This document shows positions 21,876-28,309 of a stretch of 28,309 nucleotides of DNA, piece by piece; positions within the stretch are counted from its first letter, which is position 1; each line of letters opens with the position of its first letter. The DNA comes from a virus. The notes beneath the pieces were generated by a model that worked only from the letters and a program-made list of their open reading frames with translations, had not been told where the DNA came from and did not search any database. The stretch covers positions 1-28,309 of IMG/VR virus record IMGVR_UViG_3300029985_001154; one strand, 5' to 3'. The position numbers and the translations under genes are program-made.

Positions 21876-22862
21876 TTATCCCGGATATTTTGCAGATAAT
21901 AATTCCGAAAAATATGTTGCTTGATCACCAATTTTTACTAGCTCGTATCTACCACAGAATTTCATGAAATGAAACCCAAGTTGTTTAGATGTTTTGGGAA
22001 CACATGAATTCTTTACAGTTGCATTAATAAGAGTTTTAATTTCATCCGGTTGACCTTTCAAATTAACCAGAGATAAATTCCGATTATAATCATCCAATAC
22101 TCGATGTTCTAAACCATTATGATCCATCCAACGGGTAAGCATTAAAGCAGACCAATTAAATCCCTGTTTGTTACGATCTTCAAATGCTTCTCTGAGACCA
22201 ACTTTATTTTTTGATCCTTTTTCCCTAACACCGGGATATGCAGAAAAGATATTATCCGTCGTACAACCTCGGACTGCCTTCTCAAATAATGACCATTCGG
22301 GATTAGGCGGAATTTTAGGTAATCCAGTTTTTTTATCTTTTACTTCTTTACCTTTATAATCATAAATTCCATTTACTGTAATTGTTTGATCGGTAATACC
22401 ATTATACATTGAAATATTTGGAGTTAATAATTGTTCGAAATCTTTATCACTGGAAACTATAATATGTGTATCGTTTGGGTGAGCCTGTAAAAAACCCGAA
22501 ATAAGATCATCTGCTTCCAGCGTCGATTCTAATAGAACCGTACAATTTGTATGTTCAATAATAAACTGTTTAAACACATCAAATGCTTCATAAAATATCC
22601 GATTTAATTCATGTTCAGCGGGTGTTTCTAATGCTCTCTTTTCCGTACGATTTCGTTTATATGGAGCATAAACATCTTTCCTCCATGATCTAGAATCGAA
22701 GCAAAAAACAATGTGATCTGCTAGCTGTGTTCTCCACAATTTACCCAAACTCGAAAAAATAGTGCTTAATGCCATCCCGGCAATTTCGTCAGGCTCACCT
22801 TTAATAACAAACTTTACCCGACTAAATAAATGACTCGAGTCAACAATTAAAAATTTACTCAT
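21876..22862 (-). CDS. rnh: 5'-3' exonuclease / RNase H, FEN-1 family (T4 Rnh-like)
   Basis: 328 residues from ATG 22862, preceded by AAAGGA. The N-terminal LIVDSSHLFSRVKF, FCFDSRSWRKDVYAPYKRNR (about 58-77) with its Arg/Lys arch, LESTLEADDLISGF (acidic metal ligands, about 115-128) and VSSDKDFEQLL (about 139-149) are hallmark FEN/5'-nuclease segments. RGCTTDNIFSAYPGVREKG (about 199-217) corresponds to the helix-hairpin DNA-binding region with the GxxxDN acidic residue. T4 RNase H removes RNA primers and flap ends during lagging-strand synthesis. Here it is encoded among nucleotide- and sugar-modifying genes. Confidence 0.85.
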   Translation of the reverse strand: MSKFLIVDSSHLFSRVKFVIKGEPDEIAGMALSTIFSSLGKLWRTQLADHIVFCFDSRSWRKDVYAPYKRNRTEKRALETPAEHELNRIFYEAFDVFKQFIIEHTNCTVLLESTLEADDLISGFLQAHPNDTHIIVSSDKDFEQLLTPNISMYNGITDQTITVNGIYDYKGKEVKDKKTGLPKIPPNPEWSLFEKAVRGCTTDNIFSAYPGVREKGSKNKVGLREAFEDRNKQGFNWSALMLTRWMDHNGLEHRVLDDYNRNLSLVNLKGQPDEIKTLINATVKNSCVPKTSKQLGFHFMKFCGRYELVKIGDQATYFSELLSAKYPG

Positions 22863-22883
22863 TAAATTAATTCCTTTCAAACG

Positions 22884-23420
22884 TTATCTAATTTTAGGTG
22901 TCCAAATAGATCCAACCAATGATACTTCAGAAAAATTTGAATCAACCGCTTTGATTACACCGGGCCAATTTAAATTATAATCGTGACCACAGATGATTCC
23001 GCCGGGTTCTAATAATTTAGACCAGACAATTATATCATTTTTTACCGATTCACACTCGTGTGTTGCATCTATAAAAATTAAATCAAATTTTCTGCCTGAC
23101 AAATATTCGGCAGCTTGAAGAGATTCCATTTGAACAATTTCTATATTTGGTGTATCAGCAATATTATTTTTGAATTGATTTAAAAGCCAATCTTTATCAT
23201 GATTACCCAACAAATTAATATGGACAGCCTCGTCCGATCCTTTCCAGGTATCAATAGCGGTTACTATGCCATTAGTATTGCAAGCTAATGCCATTGTACT
23301 CCGTCCCATCCATGATCCAATCTCTGCAATTTTTAAACTTTTACTTGCCAGTTCGGCCAAGTAAATTAATTCATTTTCTAACATCCAACCGTCAATAGAT
23401 AATGCTTTAGAAATATTCAT
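22884..23420 (-). CDS. Class I SAM-dependent methyltransferase
   Basis: 178 residues. SLKIAEIGSWMGRSTMALA (about 28-46) is motif I with the SAM-binding loop, VTAIDTWKGSDE carries the acidic residue that binds the ribose, and DLIFIDATHECESVKNDI (about 114-131) is motif IV of the Methyltransf_24/O-methyltransferase type. LLEPGGIICGHDYNLNWPGV follows as motif V. The acceptor is unknown; this subtype often acts on sugars or small molecules, fitting the neighbouring glycosyltransferases. Its ATG overlaps the upstream stop (TAATG). Confidence 0.83.
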   Translation of the reverse strand: MNISKALSIDGWMLENELIYLAELASKSLKIAEIGSWMGRSTMALACNTNGIVTAIDTWKGSDEAVHINLLGNHDKDWLLNQFKNNIADTPNIEIVQMESLQAAEYLSGRKFDLIFIDATHECESVKNDIIVWSKLLEPGGIICGHDYNLNWPGVIKAVDSNFSEVSLVGSIWTPKIR

Positions 23421-23776
23421 TAAGAATGTTCAATCCGCCCATTTTCTAATTGTTTATGCTGGATTATTTTCCTTTTATCAGGATCAGCAATTTCTTGTTC
23501 ATATGTCTCTGCTACTATATTGTAACATATCTGGGAAAACCATGATTCAACTATTTCATGATCATTTTTACCTTTATATCCTAACTTCATTAATCTGGCG
23601 ACGAAAATATCATTCCAATCGAGATCGAACGATCCATCAGATAAATTTTCTGGATCAACATCCATCCGAGCAATACCAACCCAAGGTTCACCTTTTTCCG
23701 TGAACTGATCTTTTTCCGATTTAATATTTTTTGGATGTTTATTTTTTGAAAATAATTTCTTTATTTTTGAAAACAT
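23420..23776 (-). CDS. Conserved phage protein, 118 aa, unknown function
   Basis: A basic N-terminus (MFSKIKKLFSKNKHPKN) leads to a conserved core GEPWVGIARMDVDPENLSDG, then FDLDWNDIFVARLMKLGYKG and IVESWFSQICYNIVAETYEQ. This core pattern is familiar from uncharacterised proteins of T4-like marine phages. No enzymatic motif is visible. It is coupled at both ends by TAATG overlaps, with QueE upstream and the methyltransferase downstream. Confidence 0.68.
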   Translation of the reverse strand: MFSKIKKLFSKNKHPKNIKSEKDQFTEKGEPWVGIARMDVDPENLSDGSFDLDWNDIFVARLMKLGYKGKNDHEIVESWFSQICYNIVAETYEQEIADPDKRKIIQHKQLENGRIEHS

Positions 23777-24624
23777 TATTTACCCCATGCATTTCTGAAA
23801 AGTGGAACTTGAAGACGTGGAGAAAATCTAAACCCATTTTCAATTGCCAACTCAGCAACACGTCTATCATTTAATTCATATACATCATTTGTGCCCCCGA
23901 CGGGCATCAAATAGACAGACCCTTCAAATCCATCATCTCTAAATTCTTTGACTGCTTTTTTTGCATCGTTTACATCTTCATATGTTGAAACGACAAATTT
24001 AAGATATGTCTGACTACCAGGTACCATAGTATAATTCATTACTACTTCAGGTAAAATCGAAGATTCCCAGGTTTCACCCGAACACGGCAACTTGGAACTT
24101 ACAGAAAAGGTTGTGCGTAATTTATATTTTCTAAAATTCGACGCCAACGAAAGAAGTAATTCATTAGAAATTAATTGTGTTCCATTTGTTTCAAACGTAA
24201 GGTCAGATAAATTCATATTCCTACTATAAATTTCATCAAATAATTCTGGATATTGTTTCTGCCATCCCAACAATGGCTCTCCACCGGTTAAAATTAAATG
24301 ACAATCCTGACTAAAAACTCCATCCCGCAATAAACTTTGAATCTTATCGACAATTTCTTTAATCGTCATTAGTGGGCTAAAATCTTTAAATCGTGGGTCC
24401 CACGACATATAAGAATCACATCCTGTTTTTACTAATTTCGCGTCCTCAAATTTTTCTAAACTTTCCGGAAGAATATTAAATCGTTCTAAACTTTTTTCAC
24501 CACGAGGCATAGAAAAACCGGAGCAGGTTTTGTTGCACCCAAAAGTTCTTACAAAAATACTGGGAACACCTTGATATAATCCCTCGCCTTGAATCGACCT
24601 AAAAATTTCAGCTATCTTAATCAT
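23776..24624 (-). CDS. queE: 7-carboxy-7-deazaguanine synthase (QueE), radical SAM
   Basis: 282 residues from ATG 24624, chosen because GAGG is 6 nt upstream. The QueE signature EIFRSIQGEGLYQGVPSIFV (6-25) is followed by FGCNKTC (Cys30 and Cys34). The third cluster Cys is not at the usual +3 position: CSGF replaces CxxC, and a TGCDSYMSW segment resembling the normal CDTxxxW places Cys69 35 residues later, so the radical-SAM loop carries an insertion. LILTGGEPLLGW is the SAM-binding GGEP motif and TFETNGTQ follows. QueE makes CDG, the precursor of preQ0, used for tRNA queuosine or, in some phages, for 7-deazaguanine DNA modification. The GTP cyclohydrolase and QueC genes are not in this window. 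Confidence 0.85.
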   Translation of the reverse strand: MIKIAEIFRSIQGEGLYQGVPSIFVRTFGCNKTCSGFSMPRGEKSLERFNILPESLEKFEDAKLVKTGCDSYMSWDPRFKDFSPLMTIKEIVDKIQSLLRDGVFSQDCHLILTGGEPLLGWQKQYPELFDEIYSRNMNLSDLTFETNGTQLISNELLLSLASNFRKYKLRTTFSVSSKLPCSGETWESSILPEVVMNYTMVPGSQTYLKFVVSTYEDVNDAKKAVKEFRDDGFEGSVYLMPVGGTNDVYELNDRRVAELAIENGFRFSPRLQVPLFRNAWGK

Positions 24625-24934
24625 CAACATCCTCAACTTTTTCCAACATTTTAAAATAATCTTTATCGTGATTTTCAAAAACTTCTTTTAACTTATCATA
24701 TTCGATTTCAATAGTATATTCATATTTTTTGGACCGTTTTACATACCATTGAAAAATGGGATCACATATATACCGATGCCACCATCCACCTAAAATTCCC
24801 GGTAGCCAAACGCATCCATATCCAATAATATGTTGCCAGACAGCGTAAACCAAATATAGCCATATCGGTTCGTCGGATAAATAAATTTTACCTTCGCGAA
24901 ATTTAGCATTACCAGAGTATGTCCAATGGGTCAT
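24617..24934 (-). CDS. Small membrane-associated phage protein, 105 aa
   Basis: Starts MTHWTYSGNAKFREGKIYLS with an AGGAG ribosome site. Residues about 22-50 (EPIWLYLVYAVWQHIIGYGC and onward, WLPGILGGWW) are aromatic and hydrophobic, probably one membrane or membrane-surface segment. The C-terminal 40 residues are highly charged. No known family is recognised. The end overlaps the start of queE by 8 nt, so the two are translationally linked. Confidence 0.6.
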   Translation of the reverse strand: MTHWTYSGNAKFREGKIYLSDEPIWLYLVYAVWQHIIGYGCVWLPGILGGWWHRYICDPIFQWYVKRSKKYEYTIEIEYDKLKEVFENHDKDYFKMLEKVEDVDD

Positions 24935-24943
24935 TTTAATCTC

Positions 24944-26008
24944 CTACTTAAAAAATCTCATCATTCCATGAGATCTAAAATATTTAGGGTATGAATTATC
25001 AATATAATCTTTTGTTATTCCTCGATCATATAAAGATAAAAGAAATCGAATACGTTCAACTAAATTTTTCCTGTTTCGTTCATATGATTTCCAATCCTGT
25101 GTCCAAACGGACGGATATAAGAAATCTCGGTGATTCTTAAAAATTTCTGAATAACTTAATCTATCTGGTGATAATGGAATTGCACCCAGTAATGGACCTT
25201 CAGACCCATTACAAATACCCAATGTTTCTTGCAATGCACATGAAAATACCATTTTACTTTTTGCTAATAATGTATGATATTCATGCTTTGTAAGTGGAGT
25301 ATCTTGACAAACAATAAATTTCATTTCGGGAATATATTTCGCCAAATCACGAAAAATTTCAACCTGCTTTTCTGGAGCAATTCTATGGGGAAATAAAATA
25401 ATATTTTCTTTTGGAATTGTTTGATATGGTTTTAGAATTTGTTCCATGTATTCATATGGATGCCCACACCTAATAATTCTTAATGGCCCAATATCTTCAC
25501 CCTTGTGTGGGTATGCTTTCAAAAATAAATCTTTATGAAAATTTGTGGCAAAATATACATGATCATATGCGAAAAACATACTCTGCTCTGCATACGATAA
25601 CCATTTTTCTTTCGTCCCAATTAATCTTCCGAGAAAATCTTGTGGATCATATCCACCTGCATGGATCAGGGCATGAAGTGTTACAGGAATCCCCAATAAC
25701 TCACTCATGTATTTAACACTGATTACAGATGGATTCCAAAAATCAGTGAACAAAAAATGGTCACCGGATTTAATTTCACCCGAACAAAACATTCTGCTAA
25801 TTTGTTCTAATTGGTTTGATTTTTGTACATTTGTCCCGCCAAAATTTAAAAAAGCACCCGGAGTCGTTGCTTCAGGTATATTCGTTGGTCCGGAAATAAC
25901 CGTTACATCATGGCCTTTTGACCGAAGTAATTTTGGAATATGATCTGCCCACTCAATGGAATATCTATTTTCCAAACGCTCGATCTCAATAATCCATATT
26001 TTTGACAT
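24944..26008 (-). CDS. GT-B glycosyltransferase (family 4-like)
   Basis: 354 residues. The C-terminal half has the nucleotide-sugar domain pattern: NIILFPHRIAPEKQVEIFRD (about 203-222), then EMKFIVCQDTPL and an acidic end region ALQETLGICNGSEGPLLGAI, whose E-x7-E arrangement matches GT4-type active sites. The N-terminal half (HIPKLLRSKGHDVTVISGP) is the acceptor domain. Similar genes occur in cyanophage-like myoviruses. It lies between the QueD-like protein and QueE, so a role in modifying a nucleobase, a tRNA or a surface glycan is possible, but the substrate is unknown. TAATG overlap with the upstream gene. Confidence 0.8.
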   Translation of the reverse strand: MSKIWIIEIERLENRYSIEWADHIPKLLRSKGHDVTVISGPTNIPEATTPGAFLNFGGTNVQKSNQLEQISRMFCSGEIKSGDHFLFTDFWNPSVISVKYMSELLGIPVTLHALIHAGGYDPQDFLGRLIGTKEKWLSYAEQSMFFAYDHVYFATNFHKDLFLKAYPHKGEDIGPLRIIRCGHPYEYMEQILKPYQTIPKENIILFPHRIAPEKQVEIFRDLAKYIPEMKFIVCQDTPLTKHEYHTLLAKSKMVFSCALQETLGICNGSEGPLLGAIPLSPDRLSYSEIFKNHRDFLYPSVWTQDWKSYERNRKNLVERIRFLLSLYDRGITKDYIDNSYPKYFRSHGMMRFFK

Positions 26009-26442
26009 TATTCCTCTCTAAGAAATTCAACATGAGCACCATTTTCACCATCTTCGGAAACGTCAATAATAACATTACGACTAGGATATTTGTCATTAAT
26101 CTGACCAAATAATTCTTCGGCCATCATTTCACAGGATTTATGATTTAATTGCAAAACTTTATCAGAATATAAACTTTCCAGCCATTCTTTTAAAAGTATA
26201 AACTCAATCTCTCGATCATTATGAGTTACTGAAATTTGAACTTTAAATTTAAATAAATGTCGATGATCCAATGAAAGATATTTAACCTTTTCCAAATGAA
26301 GATCCCATGCTGCCGCAGGATAGCAATGAATACCAACTTTTTCAAATGTTGTCCAAATATATCTCTTTGCGTTTGATAACCTATCATTTAATCGTCTGTT
26401 TTTTTCTTCGACATTTGCTTTTTCATATCTTTTATCTACCAT
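26008..26442 (-). CDS. QueD / 6-pyruvoyl-tetrahydropterin-synthase-like protein, 144 aa
   Basis: The C-terminal 85 residues follow the order of a T-fold PTPS/QueD enzyme: HRH (60-62) in SLDHRHLFKFKVQI (Zn-type HxH strand), EIEF (78-81, the usual v-DF), then NHKSCEMMAEELFGQI (100-115, like DH..LN..PT-E-x-A), and IIDVSEDGENGAHVEF (125-140, like the v-Et strand). The N-terminal 55 residues are helical and phage-specific (HCYPAAAWDLHLE). Family similarity is weak and the catalytic Cys is not obvious, so this may be a diverged T-fold protein with another role. Proximity to queE makes a deazaguanine link plausible. It overlaps the dehydrogenase gene by 7 nt. Confidence 0.5.
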   Translation of the reverse strand: MVDKRYEKANVEEKNRRLNDRLSNAKRYIWTTFEKVGIHCYPAAAWDLHLEKVKYLSLDHRHLFKFKVQISVTHNDREIEFILLKEWLESLYSDKVLQLNHKSCEMMAEELFGQINDKYPSRNVIIDVSEDGENGAHVEFLREE

Positions 26443-27338
26443 TTTAAATATCCCCTAGAATAATTACTCGGCCTATCTAACGCATCACTAAATGCTTTTT
26501 CCCATTCACTATTACGATCATAACAGTTAGTCCAAAATTTGTCAATAGACAAATAACCTGACTCGACATATAATTTAGCCTGTTCCATCGCTTCTAAAAA
26601 GCAGGATGATCTTGGACTAGGATGCACCATATAAGATGAAGACCAATCCATCTGGGAAGTATTCATATTTTTACCAACCGCATTTATAATTAATGCTTCA
26701 TTATTTAATATTCCGTCATTTGATGTTTCATTACTATTTCCGATATCGATTACAATATCGTATTTGTCGGAATGTCTATCATTTAATATAATATTTTCTT
26801 GATTCCACATATTAGTATTAGAATGACCAGAAATATCAATTATACTTCTATTATTACAATACCGTTTTAATGTTTTATACGCAACATACGCAAGAAAACC
26901 TGATCCCAAAATTAAAATATTTTTACTATAATAAATTTTATCCGGCATTAAAATGTGTGGAAATAAAATTAAATTAATACCACACGCAACAGGTTCCAAT
27001 ATATATTTAGGTGATGCTTTGGGGACAACCACAAATTCATTTTCCCGAACGTTATAATAATCTGCATATGCTGGTTCCCCACGGGTGGCAACAAAATCTC
27101 CAATGTTAATATCGGTATTAACATTACTACCAATGTTTGTTATCTGGCCTAACCCTTCATGCCCAGACATATAATGGGGCAATGAAAATTTACCTTGCAT
27201 CATATCGATATCACTTCGACAGATGCCGGTTAAAATACTTTTTACTTCAATTTCTATCGGGGTAGGTTCGGTCTTTGACCAATTAATTTCTTTGAATGAA
27301 TTGTTTCCATCTGTAACTAATAATCTAACTGTTTTCAT
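26436..27338 (-). CDS. Zinc-type medium-chain dehydrogenase (MDR family)
   Basis: 300 residues. TGICRSDIDMMQGKFSLPHY with GHEGLGQITNIGSNV (about 38-73) is the GroES-like catalytic domain: Cys40 and the His60-Glu61 pair are expected zinc ligands, and EPVACGINL (115-123) gives the later ligand and helix. The cofactor domain has ILILGSGFLAYVAYKTL. The four-Cys structural zinc lobe of classical alcohol dehydrogenases is absent, and the protein is short for the family (usually about 340-380). It probably oxidises or reduces a sugar or polyol together with the adjacent Gfo/Idh-type enzyme. ATGA overlap with the upstream gene. Confidence 0.8.
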   Translation of the reverse strand: MKTVRLLVTDGNNSFKEINWSKTEPTPIEIEVKSILTGICRSDIDMMQGKFSLPHYMSGHEGLGQITNIGSNVNTDINIGDFVATRGEPAYADYYNVRENEFVVVPKASPKYILEPVACGINLILFPHILMPDKIYYSKNILILGSGFLAYVAYKTLKRYCNNRSIIDISGHSNTNMWNQENIILNDRHSDKYDIVIDIGNSNETSNDGILNNEALIINAVGKNMNTSQMDWSSSYMVHPSPRSSCFLEAMEQAKLYVESGYLSIDKFWTNCYDRNSEWEKAFSDALDRPSNYSRGYLKW

Positions 27339-27553
27339 TTATTCCTTATTAATACCGGTTTGCCTGACTTAAAAATAACATATAATCCTTTATTAGGAAC
27401 ATAATTCAATAATTTTATTTCTCCCAGTTGATTTATACAAATATTAACCCATCGAAGAAAATCGTTCGAATTAAACTCTACATCCGGCTTTATATTACGT
27501 AGCCAAGTAAGATATAAAAAATCTTGTATTTGCTTATTTTCAATATCAGTCAT
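27335..27553 (-). CDS. Small phage protein, 72 aa, unknown function
   Basis: MTDIENKQIQDFLYLTWLRN, then VEFNSNDFLRWVNICINQLG and YVIFKSGKPVLIRNK. It looks like a small globular helix-plus-strand protein; no family is recognised. ATGA overlaps of 4 nt at both ends tie it to the oxidoreductase genes on each side. Confidence 0.6.
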   Translation of the reverse strand: MTDIENKQIQDFLYLTWLRNIKPDVEFNSNDFLRWVNICINQLGEIKLLNYVPNKGLYVIFKSGKPVLIRNK

Positions 27554-28309
27554 AATGTATGCAAAAACCTGTCAATTTCAAATTGATTAAACCAAAAATC
27601 TTCATTATCAATATTATTTAGACAATCTAAAATCATTTTTTCATATGCAATTTTCGGACATAATCCTAATGGGGTAAAATCTTTACCATTGAAAAAAATT
27701 CCAATACGATCCGGCTCATTTGTCTTCCACGCGGCATCAAGAATATAGGTTCTACCATTTATATCTGTTTTAATTATTGCAGTATCATCAACGTCATAAA
27801 CCCCAATGGGGTTTATTGGTCCATAATCAGACCCATCAGCAATAATTGTTTTTAAATCCCAGAATTGTTTTTTAACATTCTCAATAATTTTACAATATTT
27901 CCAATTATCCCCAGCTAATGCAATCATAATACTCGCTAAATGAGGAATAATATCCTTGCTAGCGCCGCCTAATGACTTAGATTTTTCAGTAAACCATGAA
28001 CCTGGTCTCGGGACTCTATTTTTTGTTCTCCATTCGATATCAATGATATGTGATTGTGCCGATTTTTTTACTAATATTGGAATTTCCTCTCTCCACATAT
28101 TATTTTTGGTCATAATAAATCGAGTACCTGGATTAAATCCAACTAATCTATTCCATCTAGTAGAACTTTGCACACCGGGCTCTTCAACAAATACAATTTT
28201 ACACTTATCTGCAATTGATTCAGCAACGTCTTCATGTAAGTAATTAGGTACACAAATATGTGCTGTATCAAAATTCATATTCGATGGAATTTTATCTACC
28301 GACGTAAAA
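27550..28309 (-). CDS. Gfo/Idh/MocA-type oxidoreductase, N-terminus beyond window
   Basis: The frame is open through the right edge: before the internal Met at 28278 it reads FTSVDKIPSN, which fits the family, so the start lies outside. FDTAHICVPNYLHEDVAESI followed by CKIVFVEEPGV is the end of the Rossmann domain, where most relatives have E-K-P; here the catalytic Lys is replaced by Glu (EEP). PRPGSWFTEKSKSLGGASKD followed by IIPHLASIMIAL matches the GG-x-D-x-x-H substrate-site region. These enzymes act on sugars and inositols with NAD(P). It is the first visible gene of the 20243-28309 operon. The EEP change may mean altered or lost catalysis. Confidence 0.8.
   Translation of the reverse strand, partial: FTSVDKIPSNMNFDTAHICVPNYLHEDVAESIADKCKIVFVEEPGVQSSTRWNRLVGFNPGTRFIMTKNNMWREEIPILVKKSAQSHIIDIEWRTKNRVPRPGSWFTEKSKSLGGASKDIIPHLASIMIALAGDNWKYCKIIENVKKQFWDLKTIIADGSDYGPINPIGVYDVDDTAIIKTDINGRTYILDAAWKTNEPDRIGIFFNGKDFTPLGLCPKIAYEKMILDCLNNIDNEDFWFNQFEIDRFLHTL

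Noticed and set aside
27542-27578. Minus-strand TTGACA before the 72-residue gene
   Set aside because: The only candidate -10 sequences are at 13-15 nt spacing, and the element lies within a tightly coupled operon.
1-28309. tRNA genes
   Set aside because: I found no cloverleaf-like segment in the few intergenic gaps; nearly all sequence is coding.

Overview
This window looks like part of a large, AT-rich, T4-like myovirus genome, probably from a metagenome. The evidence is a T4-type head gene block (portal gp20-like, scaffold, gp21-like prohead protease), two T4 gp26-type baseplate proteins, a tape-measure-like protein, a T4 RNase H-like 5' exonuclease, very tight gene packing with 1-17 nt overlaps, and T4-style late promoters (TATAAATA) in front of head genes. 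Several accessory genes (Gfo/Idh/MocA oxidoreductase, zinc-type dehydrogenase, QueE, a QueD-like protein, glycosyltransferases) are of the sort carried by cyanophage-like myoviruses. The host cannot be identified from this window. The only hint is a GC-rich gene at the left edge for a secreted protein that resembles Acidobacteria-type exported proteins.

Layout from left to right. 1-577 (minus): 5' part of a GC-rich signal-peptide protein, unlike everything else in base composition. 643-4730 (minus): prohead-core block with scaffold, prohead protease and a run of small proteins sharing an N-terminal EE-I/M-xx-YR motif that I interpret as a capsid-targeting peptide. 4793-6435 (minus): two sugar-modification genes, a GT2 glycosyltransferase and a pyruvyl-transferase-like protein, inserted inside the head operon. 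6437-9370 (minus): small conserved protein and portal gene interrupted by a 310-residue intein. 9433-12473 (minus): GNAT-like protein and tape-measure-like protein. 12522-14475 (plus): two gp26-like baseplate proteins, closed by a perfect bidirectional terminator. 14532-18491 (minus): frame-disrupted LAAV-repeat protein, a conserved phage protein, a VWA/metallopeptidase-like protein and a MoxR AAA+ ATPase, each of the last three with its own sigma70-type promoter. 18492-18841: control region with tandem promoters and a perfect 40-bp palindrome. 18842-20246 (plus): a protein made of ten 22-residue repeats and an unknown gene, both driven by copies of one 47-nt promoter/operator module. 20243-28309 (minus): a densely overlapping operon with a GT92-like glycosyltransferase, an Acb1-like anti-CBASS 2H phosphodiesterase, a T4 RNase H-like exonuclease, a methyltransferase, QueE, a GT-B glycosyltransferase, a QueD-like protein, a zinc-type dehydrogenase and a Gfo/Idh/MocA oxidoreductase cut by the window edge.

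Two promoter classes fit a temporal programme: TATAAATA-type late promoters serve head genes, while TTGACA-17-TATAAT-type promoters serve the MoxR/VWA and repeat-protein region. Three genes (near 1664-1669, 15013-15017 and 19736-19740) each need a -1 frame change exactly at a homopolymer run to join two good coding frames. Homopolymer contraction in the assembly is the simplest explanation, so frames there should be read with caution.
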